A DNA stretch of 64,000 bases from contig OX578280.1 of NCBI GenBank assembly GCA_951217055.1, positions 3,286,001 to 3,350,000 of the forward strand, read 5' to 3'. The notes under the pieces were generated by a model that saw nothing but the letters and a program-made list of their open reading frames with translations, was not told the origin of the DNA and did no database searches. Positions within the stretch are counted from its first letter, which is position 1; every line of letters starts with the position of its first letter. This document shows positions 22,428 to 33,044 of the stretch, piece by piece. This stretch comes from Gerris lacustris (Eukaryota; Arthropoda; Insecta; Hemiptera; Gerridae). A program made the position numbers and the translations under genes.

Positions 22428-22650
22428 ATTTTCCGGGAATCGAACCCGGCCTCTCTCCGTCCACATTTAAAGCAATTTTCTAAGATTTGTCCAGGGAAAA
22501 CGACTTATATCTTAGCACCTCCAAATTTGAAACTAAAATTAATTTTTCCTCAGGGTATGATTTGCCTAAACATTTATGCCAAATGTCGTCAAAATCGGCC
22601 CAGTAGTTAAGGCTCCACGAGTCTGTACAGACGACAGACAGGTATACATA
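22428..22650 (+). repeat. E repeat fragment
   Basis: Has GGGAATCGAACCCGGCCTCT, a shortened middle and GCCAAATGTCGTCAAAATCGG followed by ACGACAGACAGG. The ends are missing. Confidence 0.65.
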
Positions 22651-23197
22651 TTTATTTATTTTATTATTCAAATTTTACTGTTACTTCAATATAATTTTCT
22701 TTGAATTATGTGATGAATAAGTCTCAGAAATCCCTCTAAAATGAATTAGAATGGTAGTAAAGCTATAATTTCTCGTATGCCAAACGAAATCTTCCTTGTA
22801 CAAGACCTAATCTACGAACACATCGAGATATAAATGTGAAACCATCCATTTATTTCAATTTGTACAGCAAATAATAGAGAATAACTGTTTCTTGAAGAGG
22901 AAGCTGATTTATTTATTGAATTGGTTATCTTTTAATTCCTTTTAGTAATTTATCTTCACTGTTTTGCTAAATTAAATAAATAAAGGATATATATATCATT
23001 AATTACGGTTTTACTCCCTCCCCTCCCCTCCTCCCCCCCGAAAAAAACCCAAAAAAGGTTTTTTGACAGTCTAAATGGTACATATTTGTATTTGAATTAC
23101 TTTACAGTGACTGATGTATACAAGCAATTAAAAAAAATACTAAATAAATCACCTGACAAATAATTGACAAACCCCAAATAGAAAAGTGACCAAGTGC
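22651..23197. other. No gene; pyrimidine-rich tract
   Basis: Mostly AT-rich. A C/T-rich tract (CTCCCTCCCCTCCCCTCCTC) lies at about 23013-23040. Confidence 0.5.
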
Positions 23198-23367
23198 TTT
23201 CAGTTATCATAATTGCTTTCAGTTAACATAATTGCTTTCAGTTAACATAATTGCTTTCAGTTAATATAATTGCTTTCAGTTAACATTATTGCTTTTAGTT
23301 AATATAATTGCTTTCAGTTAACATAATTGCTTTCAGTTAACATAATTGCTTTCAGTTAACATAATTG
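23198..23367 (+). repeat. 19-bp minisatellite
   Basis: Nine tandem units of ATAATTGCTTTCAGTTAAC with few changes. Confidence 0.95.
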
Positions 23368-23477
23368 GCCCAGCCGTTTCAAAATGGCGGTCATTTAAAA
23401 GTTTGTTCAAACATTAGAACCTTTCAACGTAAGACTCAGAGCCATATGTCGATCTCCGTCATGAAATAGACTCACTT

Positions 23478-23680
23478 CTCATTCGGGGAATCGAACCCGA
23501 CCTCTCTCCATCCACGTTAAAAGCTATTTTCTAAGATTTTTCCCCGGGAAAACGACTTATATCGTTAGATATGTGATATGTATTTAAATGGATTACATTT
23601 TAGAATTTTTTAATCAAAATCGTCAGAACCGTTTTCAAGAAATAATTTTTTAAAAAGTTCTTTCAGAGTTGTTTTCGTTA
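23478..23680 (+). repeat. E repeat fragment
   Basis: Left-middle of E only: GGGGAATCGAACCCGACCTC, TTATATCGTTAGAT, AATCAAAATCGTCAGAACCG. It stops in a T-run followed by about 19 consecutive G (23700-23718). Confidence 0.65.
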
Positions 23681-23744
23681 TTGTTTTTTTTTTTTTTTTG
23701 GGGGGGGGGGGGGGGGGGCACCCCCCGACGTAATACTTTTTTTT

Positions 23745-24270
23745 ATCTACGATGATACGAAATATAAACATTGTATCTCTGTTTGGATGCGTAGAAAGTG
23801 ATTCTTTTCGTAGCTGTATTCATTGCGCATGCGCGTTTTTATAATTCCTCTTTTTTTTCCGCTCTAGTGCGGTAAAGAAGAGGAATTCTTCAACTTTACG
23901 CACGATTAGCCATTTTGTTTACATTTAACATAACTAATTGGCTGTTCTTTTATTAAAGTCCCTGTTTATATCGAGTTTTTAGTGAAAAACAATGAGTGAA
24001 TCAAGTGACTGACGAAAATGTGGAGAATAATGCTCCTCTAGAAATAATTAATTCGGCAAAAAATACAACTCAAGAATTAATGCCATCTTTATCAAGAGAT
24101 AGATACGAACTTACATACAGCAAGTTTATTTTGTTCTGTATTTATTATTTAAATCTAACAATCGTAGATAAAGTACGTGCAAAAACGGCATTTTGCATTG
24201 CTCGTGTGGTTTTACTACCCTCGCTGTCGCTCGCAAAATGCTGCTTTCCGCACTCGACGCGTAATTTACT
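23745..24270 (+). repeat. P repeat, tandem unit 1
   Basis: Starts GATGATACGAAATATAAACA and carries the near-palindrome GCGCATGCGC, a hairpin with a CCGC-TCTAGT-GCGG tip on an A/T-rich stem, then ATGAGTGA and a coding-like stretch. The same order recurs at 24275-24850, partly at 29480-29655, and inverted at 58625-59115. The 530-bp spacing of units 1 and 2 makes them a direct tandem pair. Confidence 0.75.
23990..24210 (+). pseudogene. P-repeat conserved peptide, degenerate copy
   Basis: After ATGAGTGA (23991) the frame is broken early (TGA at 24009). The following frame then reads NAPLEIINSAKNTTQELM, SLSRDRYELTYSKFILFC and LNLTIVDKVR. The inverted copy at 58637-58855 gives a very similar peptide with an intact start, which argues for past protein-coding function. 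The (S)LSKEKYELxxxKFIFFC pattern resembles the N-terminal region of some arthropod tyrosine-recombinase proteins, where KSKxxYExxYxxF is common, but this is a weak match by eye. Function unknown. Confidence 0.45.
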
Positions 24271-24274
24271 ATTT

Positions 24275-24850
24275 ATCTCCGATGATACGAAATACAAACA
24301 TTGTATCTCTGTTTAGATGCGTAGAAAGTGATTATTTTTGTAGCTGTATTCATTGCGCATGCGCGTTTTTATAATTCCTCTTTTTTCCGCTCTAGTGCGG
24401 TAAAAAAGAAGAATTCTTCACCTTAACGCACGATTAGCGAGTTTGTTTACATTTAACAAAACTAATTTGCTGTTAGTTTAATTAAAGTAACTGTTTATAT
24501 CGAGTTTTTAGTGAAAAACAATGAGTGATTTGTGATTATATGACGAGAATGAGGAGAATAATACGTCTCCCGAAAAAAATTAATTCGGCAAAAAATACAA
24601 CTAATAAATTAATGTCATCTTTATAAAAAGAGATATATTAACTTACATACAGGAAGTTTATTAAATATTTCTTTCTGTAGTTATTATTAAAATCCACAAT
24701 CGTAGATAAAGTACGGTACACAACTCTTGGGAAAACTGCATTTTACTTTGCTCGTGTGGTTTTACTCCTCGCTGTCGCTCGGGTGCAAACTCCACTTCCA
24801 CTCGAATGCAAAATGCTACTTTCCACACTAGACGAGACGCGTAATGAACA
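24275..24850 (+). repeat. P repeat, tandem unit 2
   Basis: Second unit of the tandem pair. It repeats GATGATACGAAATACAAACA, the GCGCATGCGC core, the hairpin, and ATGAGTGATTTGTGA at 24521. The peptide frame is more decayed, with several stops. Confidence 0.75.
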
Positions 24851-25406
24851 ATTTCTTGAAACGAAAAGTTAATGTGTTTATTATTTTGCTATCACGTTAT
24901 AATATATTGTTACATACTTCTAGATTTATGAAAAAAAAAATGCATTCTTTACTGTTGATCTTATTGTTATAACTGTATAACTTATTTTGTCTATTTTGTT
25001 TGGAGGCATGTAGGTCTTAAAATGAGCCGGTCTCAGTCTCACGGTCGAAGAGACAGACTCAATATTACGTGATTACATCATGTCTCGGCTGGTTAGCTTT
25101 GCGGTTTGCAAATTGAGCAGTTACTCTAACGGGGCACACATAGCTCGCATTTTCACACAAAACAGCTGTGACTTGAGAGTAATACCCTTTATAAAATACA
25201 CAAATATTTATTGTACGATTTTACCCGTTATATATTTATTTTATGACTCCCTTAATTAATGATTATTACCATAACAGACCTTAATGCTAACAACAGTAAC
25301 TTTCGAATTTATTGGTAAATTAGCAGATACATTTGTGACTGGTTAAAGAGTACAATCAATCGTTACGATATCAATAACTTAATAATAACCTTTGCAATTA
25401 AATAGT
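24851..25406. other. No recognised feature
   Basis: A less AT-rich stretch (25010-25150) contains GAGCCGGTCTCAGTCTCACG but no frame or RNA fold that I can support. Confidence 0.4.
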
Positions 25407-26036
25407 TATTTATGCACCTAGGGAGTAAAGTAAGCCATTATTCCCTGAGCGAAATAGTTGGTTCTTGAGGCGATGCCGAAGGAACCATGGTCCCTAAATC
25501 CCGAGGCGAAGCCGAGGGAATAACTCTAATTAGCTCCCGAGGCGCAGCCGAGGGAGATAATTATCGGGAGGGGAATAATGGCACATTACTCACGAGGTAC
25601 ATACAATTTTTATAAAAAAAAATACACATTTTCGTCCATTGCACAGTTTTTATTTATTATTTTAATAAATAACAATAATTATTAGCACTTTTAATAGCAG
25701 ATATAAGAGATTCAATATTAAAAGCAAATAAGAATTGGAATTAAACTCAAATAGAAGGTTATTTAGATGCAGGTTATAAACAAAGATAAACAATAAACAT
25801 GGTCAAAAAAGCGCAGTGCCGCCAACCTGATTTCAACAACTTCATTACATTTGCCATTCATTTTCTACTATTTATAAAATAATTAAGTTGCAATCTTTAC
25901 TTTTTTGCCCTACTTTACTTTTTCGTCCTACTTTTACTTTTTCTCCCTACTTTTTGAGTTTAGGGATGAAAAGACCTGTTTTAGTCCCTCTAAACTAATT
26001 CAAAATCACAACTTTTTCTCCCTACTGGAGATAAAC
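25407..26036 (+). mobile_element. K repeat, head plus body
   Basis: Same organisation as 19385-19987, better preserved. The head has GGCGAAGCCGAGGGAATAAC and GGCGCAGCCGAGGGAGATAA units between CACCTAGGGAGTAAAGTAAG and AATGGCACATTACTCACGAG. The body ends TTTCTCCCTACTGGAGATAA. The left body terminus is decayed. Confidence 0.7.
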
Positions 26037-26361
26037 AAGATTTAACACTCTGAATGACCAATATTTAATTAGTTGTGTAGCATAATATAAGGGAAGATAA
26101 ATACAGTTAAAATACTTATATAAAGTAAACAGCATTGCCAAATATTATCACAATCCTAGAAATACTGGTGTTTTTAATTGGGCTAATCATCATTATTAGC
26201 ATTAAATCTCGTAATGGCAACACTGATTTTATAGCTCAAGGTATAAGTAGTTATTATCTCGAATTAACTTTTATTGTCATGAAATATCAACACTGATTTA
26301 TCATTAGACTAGGAAAAGTGGACAATATATTATTTTTATGGTTTTACAATATATTATTTTT
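26037..26361. other. No recognised feature
   Basis: AT-rich, no supported feature. Confidence 0.45.
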
Positions 26362-26960
26362 GCTTCTGAGCTTACCGTAGGTAATGGATGCTATGTGATC
26401 GTTCTAAAGAACGAAAATACTTCATGAAAATCAATACAGAAAAAATTTCAAGACAGGAATCCGTGTCAGACATCTGAGAACATTTTTGGTCATGTTTCTA
26501 ACTGTCTGTCAGTCTGTCTTTCACATAATTATGGAGTATAGCAACATATCTTAAAAACTACTCGCCCGATTTTAATGAAATTTAGATGGCTGGGATTTTT
26601 GGTTCCGTGTCTGTCCATAAGTTTCAACCTTCTGCGCTCATTTGTTTCTCTTCCACATGGACACAAACATACATTTATTTACACCTATAGCTTTAAAAGT
26701 ACTTATCTAATTTGTATTAAACTTTTATAGTTTATCGAAAGTAACCCGCAGATAGCCCAAGACTAATTTGAACCGCTTGCGCTCTTTAACTTTTTCTAAA
26801 TAGATACTTTAACTCATAGAAAAATTCAAAACAATTTTGACATACTAAGAACACGGTGGAAACAAATTAGACAATAATGGCTTTTGAAAGTATAAAAACA
26901 ATAAAGTACGTGATAGGATGCGAGGAAGCTATGTGCCACACCAATTGACAGTCTATTTTT
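26362..26960 (-). mobile_element. D repeat, full length
   Basis: Left end is the hairpin GCTTCTGAGCTTACCGTAGG. The body has GTCTGTCAGTCTGTC, ATTTTAATGAAATTTAGATGG, CACATGGACACAAAC and TAGCCCAAGACTAATTTGAA. Right end is ATAGGATGCGAGG...GACAGTCTATTTT. Confidence 0.75.
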
Positions 26961-27022
26961 TTTCTACTCTTCGAAAAAATGTAAAAATCTCCATTTCAAT
27001 ATGTAATTGATTGAATTAATTC

Positions 27023-27503
27023 GAAATTTTTGATGTCTTCACCAGTTAACATGTTCACGTTGATGTCTTCACCAGTTAACATGTTCACGTTGATGTCTTC
27101 ACCAGTTAACATGTTCACGTTGATATCTTCACCAGTTAACATGTTCACGTTAATGTCTTCACCAGTTAACATGTTCACGTAGATATATTCACCAGTTAGC
27201 ATGTTCACGTAGATGTCTTCACCAGTTAACATGTTCACGTTGATGTCTTCACCAGTTAACATGTTCACGTAGATGTCTTCACCAGTTAACATGTTCACGT
27301 TAATGTCTTCACCAGTTAACATGTTCACGTAGATGTCTTCACCAGTTAACATGTTCACGTTGATGTCATCACCAGTTAACATGTTCACGTTGATGTCTTC
27401 ACCAGTTAACATGTTCACGTAGATGTCTTCACCAGTTAACATGTTCACGTAGATGTCTTCACCAGTTAACATGTTCACGTTGATATCATCACCAGTTAAC
27501 GCA
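27023..27503 (-). repeat. 30-bp minisatellite
   Basis: About 16 units of a 30-bp repeat built on TTCACCAGTTAACATGTTCA. Because 30 is a multiple of three, the minus strand stays open for 173 codons (27517-26996) as 10-residue repeats of NMLTGEDIYV. No signal peptide, conserved flank or promoter is evident, so I treat the frame as a by-product. Confidence 0.9.
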
Positions 27504-28284
27504 AGTGCTACTATCACTAATTCACTGTTTTTTTTTAAACTTCTTAGTATTTTGTGTCAATTAAAGAGCTGCGTGAGCTTCTCAAAAATTTGCAAACTAA
27601 GTTACGATAGAAAGCACGGCCCTCATACGGTGCAGGCACGGTGCGGATATGCGCGGCCTCCATTCGCCGACTACATATTACGGCCTACACACGACCAATT
27701 TGGCCGTCATAAGGTAAGAACGTGGTGCGGACGTGTGAGGACTTAAAATGTATATAAATATAACTAAAGGGTATTCAATTTGTATTTTGGTAAAAAAAAT
27801 GTGTTACCTCAAAAGTGTTGTGAAGTGGTAATTTCGACAAAAAGGGGATTCTAAAAGTAGGACTGATCTATTACATATAGATGCTGGAACATTTTCCCTT
27901 CCTATACCCGGCAATAATAGATGAGCTTATTCAATTATTTAAAAATATTTTTAGAAGAAATATACTTTCCTTGGCATCACGAAGAAGGAGGGAAAGTTTA
28001 GATATACATGAATAATTTATTTGTAGACTTATCTTCTGAGAAAGGTAAATACCAGGTGAAAAGTATTTGAACACGGCAAAGAAATATTTAGCGTTTATTT
28101 GACATTTTGAACGTTTGAACACCTTTTTAGCTCGTCTCTTCTTTTCAAGAAAGTAGAGTTCATTTATGAAGCATTTCTTTCTCGTTCTTTTTATGACTTT
28201 TTGATAATTTAACTTCTCAGGGTGTTGTTTTATGATAAGTGTGTTCGATTTTCAAGAGCAACTGAATCGAAATGCCAAAATATT
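27504..28284. other. No gene; GC-rich island
   Basis: 27612-27742 is notably GC-rich for this window (CACGGCCCTCATACGG, GCGCGGCCTCC, GGCCGTCATAAGG) with repeated GTGCGGA motifs. This may be a MITE interior, but no inverted ends were found. Confidence 0.35.
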
Positions 28285-28403
28285 AAATAGTCTGCCAATT
28301 AGTGTGGCACATAGCTTCCTTGCTTCCTATTTCTTATCATTTAACGATTTTATGCTTTTAAAAACTATTATTTTCAAATTTATTTAATTTTCTCCCTGTT
28401 TTT
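28285..28403 (+). repeat. D repeat 5' end abutting B
   Basis: The D left terminus (TAGTCTGCCAATTAGTGTGG, CACATAGCTTCC) runs about 115 bp and stops exactly where the B terminal hairpin begins at 28404. Confidence 0.65.
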
Positions 28404-28540
28404 GCTTCCGAGCTTGAGCCGAAGGTAACGGAAGCATTGTGTTCACTTTTGAGAACGAAAAACTTTTATGTCTCCGATTTTAAAAATTCCAAGACAGAAA
28501 TCCGTTTCGTTTCAGACATCAGGGAATATTTTTGGTCTCG

Positions 28541-28573
<33 letters not shown>

Positions 28574-28837
28574 GTCTATCTGTCTGTCTGTCTCTGTGTC
28601 CGCGAATTATGAAACGTGTGACGATAACTTGAGTAAATGTCGACCGATTTTGATGAAATTTGGTAGACATATTCATTTTACCAATGCGCAGGACAAGTTC
28701 GTTGGACAACGTTATCCGTTCAAGCGTTCACGAGCAACACTCACGTAAACGTGAACTTCAAATTTAAAATTGGAATTTTAGATCGGGAAAAAAATCTAAC
28801 TTTATTTATTTAATGAGACAAACATTTCTTTCAAATA
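28404..28837 (-). mobile_element. B repeat, truncated
   Basis: The hairpin at 28404-28434 has an insertion of GAG (AGCTTGAGCCGAAGG). GTCTGTCTATCTGTC units are at 28542-28595, followed by TTGATGAAATTTGGTAGACAT. The shared right terminus is missing. Confidence 0.7.
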
Positions 28838-29245
28838 GAAAATCTGGGAGAAAATCTGCTAGAAAATATTTCTAGCAAAATATATTATTTAGTTCGTCCT
28901 AAATCTAGACAGAAATCTAGACTTATTATAATAAACTAATTATTGTTTTAATCAATGATGCATATTATTACTGAAACTATGTACTGGATATGGGTTTATT
29001 ATTTATATGAAATGTTTTGAAGGTGGTTTTTTCTAGTTTGATGTTACAGTATGATTGGTATGCAAGTTAAGTGTATGAGGATTATGATGGAAGACAAAAT
29101 GAAAGTAATAACGGTACAACAAAATACATGTTTAACTATTCAACCTCACAGCGAACAACTATATATTCTATACCAACTAATTACTAGCTCCACTTTCTAA
29201 CTCCTCTCTAAACCCTACTCCATTAGAATCCCTTCACCAAAAACC

Positions 29246-29315
<70 letters not shown>

Positions 29316-29479
29316 CTACTGTTATGATAATATTTATTAGTGAATTACGAACATTACGGTACAATTTTTAACAAGTCTACGTTATATTACTGTCTTCTTG
29401 TAGACTGTCAGTAAAGAAATTGCAAAGTAAATAAAAGCATTAAAATTAATAAAAGTAATAAAAACATTTTAAATTCTTT
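28838..29479. other. Spacer with long (TA)n
   Basis: An uninterrupted (TA)n microsatellite of about 60 bp lies at 29252-29313. The rest shows no gene. Confidence 0.8.
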
Positions 29480-29655
29480 TATCTTCGATTGATACGAAAT
29501 ATAAACATTATAACTCTATGTTTAGATGCGTAGAAAGTGATTATTTTCTTAACTGTATTCATTGCGCATGCGCGTTTCAAAATTCTTCTTTTTCTGTTCT
29601 AGTGCGATAAAAAAGAAGAATTCTTCGCCTTAGTGCACGATTAGCGAGTTTAAAC
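29480..29655 (+). repeat. P repeat fragment
   Basis: GATACGAAATATAAACATTA, GCGTAGAAAGTGATTATTTT, CATTGCGCATGCGCG and the AATTCTTCTTTTT/AAAAAGAAGAATT hairpin. It stops before the peptide-coding part. Confidence 0.7.
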
Positions 29656-29734
29656 AAATTTAATACAGAAATAAAATTATATAAATTAGTTACAACAATT
29701 ATTCACTTTACTCAATCACTTTTACAGTAATAAA

Positions 29735-30560
29735 AAAAAAAATCGGGTACAGGGTACCTCGGAACTTTTCCTCACTTCAGAGGCCACCAAAGTGGCCTCT
29801 CCTGCTGCGAAGCAGCAGGAGGAAGCAGCGTTGGACGTGGTCAGTACTTGGATGGGTGACCGTTCTGAACTAACTGATTTATTATCATTCTTCAAAAAAA
29901 CCCTCATTTTTAATACCTATATTTTATTTTATTATTTGAAGTTTGGCGGTATTTTGACAGATGTAAACAAACTTTGACGTCATCAAAATTATCGCACTAA
30001 TAAATAATTATATTCGCTTATAACTTCAAAACTAATTAATGGAATTTCATCTTTTTTTTTATATTTGTTTCTTAATTTTTTCCGGTTCCAACGATATATC
30101 AAAAACCTATTTATACTTTCAGTATTATTAACCGTCAAAGTTTAAAAATTCAAAAAATTATAACTTCAAAATGAAATTTAGTGGGCTTGTTTGTCATAGA
30201 GAGAGGTAGGTACATTCGAGCTAAATTTCAACTCGATCAGGACCATTTTCGATTTATTACGATTTTTTTTAAATTTTTGCTGACTCAGCAAACTGGGTTC
30301 AAGATGGCGAAAAAAGTTGATTTTCCGGGCTGCACAACTACAGGTTAGGACTGATTTTTCTGCCAAGTTTCAACTCTCTAGGTTAAATACCTTAGGCGCT
30401 ACGATGATAACACACATACACACATACACACACACATACATACGTCATGCTGAAAACCACTCAGGAGGTCTTAAAAACACCTAAAACGCAATATTCCGTT
30501 GAAATCTCGAAAAAAAAAAAATGTTGGTGAAAACAATAGTTTTCCTACTATTAGTAGTGA
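29735..30560 (+). repeat. Repeat-like segment with 5S-like module and CA-rich microsatellite
   Basis: Two tight hairpins, GAGGCCAC-CAAA-GTGGCCTC and CCTGCTGC-GAA-GCAGCAGG (29780-29820), precede a 5S-rRNA-like stretch. The right part has AGTTTCAACTCTCTAGG followed by ACACACATACACACATAC and ends near GTTTTCCTACTATTAGTAG, a possible hairpin. The layout parallels the HINE-type repeats, with CACATA replacing GACA. I cannot show that it is one element. Confidence 0.4.
29823..29862 (+). ncRNA. 5S rRNA-derived segment (partial)
   Basis: AAGCAGCGTTGGACGTGGTC followed by AGTACTTGGATGGGTGACCG corresponds to the region of eukaryotic 5S rRNA from the end of box A through the intermediate element and box C. 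Insect 5S has AAGCAGCGTCGGGCGCGGTT then AGTACTTAGATGGGGGACCG. The 5' half and the 3' closing stem are not present, so this is not a functional 5S gene. It is either a 5S-derived SINE (SINE3-like) head or a captured fragment. Confidence 0.7.
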
Positions 30561-30567
30561 GAAAAGT

Positions 30568-31428
30568 AAAAAGTTTAACGAAAGCTAAACAAAAGTAAAC
30601 AAATCATCGTAGAATGACTCACAATACAGCTGGGAGTTTAACAGCAGTGTTACAACCTGATTTCAACAAATTCACTACATTTGCCATTCATTCTCTTCTC
30701 TACTATTTACAAAATAATTGGATTGGCGACCGTGGATAATCCCGTTTTTACATTATATCCCCGTTTTCACACTATTTCCCCATTTTTAAGAACGGCCATG
30801 AAAATACCAACATTATAACCAATAAACTAGCCCTGAAAAGTTACTTTTCATCCCTACTGGAGATAGTAGTTATTTATGCACCTAGGGAGTAAAGTAAGCC
30901 ATTATTCCCTGAGCGAAAAATTTGGTTCTTGAGGCGAAGCCGAAGGAACTATGGTCCCTAAATCCCGAGGCGAAGCCGAGGGAATTAGACATTTTAATTC
31001 CCGAGGCGCAGCCTAGGGAATAACTCTAATTAGGGGAATAATGGCACTTTACTCACGAGGTACATACGATATTTTATCTCCAGTAGGAAGAAAATACACA
31101 TTTTCGTCCATTGCACAGTTTTAATTTATTATTTTATCTCCAATAGGGACGAAAAGTAACTTTTCAGGGCTAGTTTATAGGTAATAATGTTGGTCTTTTC
31201 ATCCCCGTTCTTAAAAACGGGGAAATAATGTGAAAACAGGGAAATAATGTAAAAACGGGATTATAATCCACGTTCGCCAACCTAATTATTTTGTAAATAG
31301 TAGAGAATGATTGGCAAATATGGTGAATTGATTGAAATCAGGTTGGCAGCACTGCTTTAAAACTCCCAGCTGTATTGCGAGTCATTCTACGATGCTTTGT
31401 TTACTTTTGTTTAGCTTCCGTTGAACTT
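30568..31428. repeat. Large palindrome of K-body-like arms
   Basis: The arm 30568-30866 is repeated in inverted orientation at 31126-31428, about 300 bp each. Shared landmarks are CGTAGAATGACTCACAATAC / the inverse GCGAGTCATTCTACG and GAAAAGTTACTTTTCATCCC / its inverse. The arms are diverged K-body ends (ACCTGATTTCAACAA, CTACTGGAGATA). The spacer is a K head (30868-31085). Confidence 0.75.
30868..31085 (+). repeat. K head
   Basis: GCACCTAGGGAGTAAAGTAA at the left, three GC-rich units based on GAGGCGAAGCCGAGGGAAT, and GGGAATAATGGCACTTTACT at the right. The two ends are imperfect inverted copies of about 30 bp, so the head folds into a hairpin. Confidence 0.75.
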
Positions 31429-31557
31429 GTTTTTTTTTATTACTTTAAAAGTGATTATTAATTGTTTTAAATAATTTATATTGTTTTATTTTTGTATTTA
31501 ATTCGTTTAATAAAGAAATACAAATGTTTTCTTTATTGATTAAATCTTATACAGCGC

Positions 31558-31793
31558 TTTATCTGGAGATAAAATTTTGTATGTACCTCGAGAATAATGC
31601 ATTATTATTCCCTTGTTATAATTATCCCTTAGCTAATTAACATTAATCCCTCGGCTTCGCCTCGGGAATTAAGATACCTAATACCCTCGGCTTCGCCTCG
31701 GGATTTAGTTGCCTTGATTCCTTCGGCTTTGCCTCAGGAATCAACTCAGTCACGCGGGAAATAATTTCATGCATTATTCCCTAGGTGCATAAA
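31558..31793 (-). repeat. K head, inverted copy
   Basis: Reads as the reverse complement of the other heads: CCCTCGGCTTCGCCTCGGGA units, then CATTATTCCCTAGGTGCATA. It is directly followed by a plus-strand K body, so head and body are in opposite orientation here. Confidence 0.75.
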
Positions 31794-32175
31794 TAACTAT
31801 TAATAAATAACAATAATTATTAGCACTTTTAATAGTAGGTATAAGAGATTCAATATTAAAAACAAATAAGAATTGGAATTCCACTCAAATAGAAGGTTAT
31901 TTAGATGCAGGTTATAAACAATGAATCAATTATAAATATGGTCAAAAAAGCGCAGTGCCGCCAACCTGATTTCAACAACTTCATTACATTTGCCATTCAT
32001 TTTCTACTATTTATAAAATAATTAAGTTGCAATATTTACTTTTTTGCCCTACTTTTACTTTTTCGCCCTACTTTTACTTTTTCTCCCTACTTTTTGAGTT
32101 CAGGGATGAAAAGACCTGTTTTAGTCCCTCTAAAATAATTCGAAATCATACATTTTTTTCCCCTACTGGAAATAA
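31794..32175 (+). repeat. K body
   Basis: AATAAATAACAATAATTATT, GATATAAGAGATTCAATATT-like text, then CCGCCAACCTGATTTCAACA and TACTTTTTCTCCCTACTTTT, ending near CCCTACTGGAAATAAA. Confidence 0.7.
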
Positions 32176-32364
32176 AGTAACTTAATTAAGAATATAGAAA
32201 GAAATGTCTTCACAAATAACAACAATTAACAACCCCCTCGATCTTGGGCACATTTTTCTCTTCTCACATAATCCCCTAAACGAGGTTTTAGGGGATTATG
32301 TGTGATTATTGTGACTTGGTAGGTAATCTGAGAGATAATTATGGAATATACAGGTCAAGTGTGG

Positions 32365-33044
32365 GCTAGTCAGCACACAGCGAGGGTCCGTAGGCCACAC
32401 TGTATAGTTTAAGTAGTACTCGATATTATTGGTGCTTTTCAAAATACTAAAAAGCTTACTTTGAACTATGCTATTGGTCTGATATTCTCAAAACACATAA
32501 ATAAACTTGTGATAAAGTATTTTTTGAACCGGACTACAAACATATAAATACATCGAAAACACCATAATTATAAAAAAAACGTATTTTGTCAATAATTTCT
32601 TTATTTTTCGATATTTCCAAAAAGTGGTGTCTTTATTTTTTGGTCGAAGAATGTTCAGGATTTTTTTCAGATTTTTTGCACTTCACATATGCGAGATAGA
32701 GGGGGCCCTTTTCCCACCCACTTCAAAATCGCATATGCAAGACCTATCCAAGCTTATAACAAAAAAATTATATATTTTTGTAATCACCTCGACGTACCTT
32801 TTCATATGATACCCCCCCCCCCCCCCCCACATGGTGTCTACCCTAATTTAATTTTTTTGAAAAATATTTTTTTTAAGTCACTATATTTTTTAAATGTGAG
32901 GGTAGATACAAGACACATATAAGCTAAATTTTAAAATGATCGGACGAAAGGTGTAGCCGTGAGAGCAGGCGACAGACGGACGGACACACGCATCAGGAAA
33001 ATATAAGGGTCAAGGGTCCTTGGTTTTGCCTACGGACCCTAATA
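32365..33044 (+). mobile_element. F-type element with perfect subterminal repeats
   Basis: The 5' subterminal repeat AGGGTCCGTAGGC (32383-32395) is a perfect 13-bp inverted match to GCCTACGGACCCT (33028-33040). The latter also pairs with AGGGTCC at 33013-33019 to form the terminal stem-loop. GACAGACGGACGGACAC lies about 40 bp before the hairpin, preceded by AAATTTTAAAATGATCGGAC. A C-run is at about 32812-32828. Non-coding, HINE-like. Confidence 0.7.

Noticed and set aside
26996..27517. 173-codon minus-strand frame of NMLTGEDIYV repeats
   Set aside because: Entirely minisatellite; open only because the period is 30 bp.
27453..27746. 97-codon plus-strand frame over the GC-rich island
   Set aside because: It begins in the 30-bp minisatellite and has no recognisable motif.
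29823..29862. Functional 5S rRNA gene
   Set aside because: Only about 40 of 120 bases are recognisable; the 5' half and closing stem are missing.
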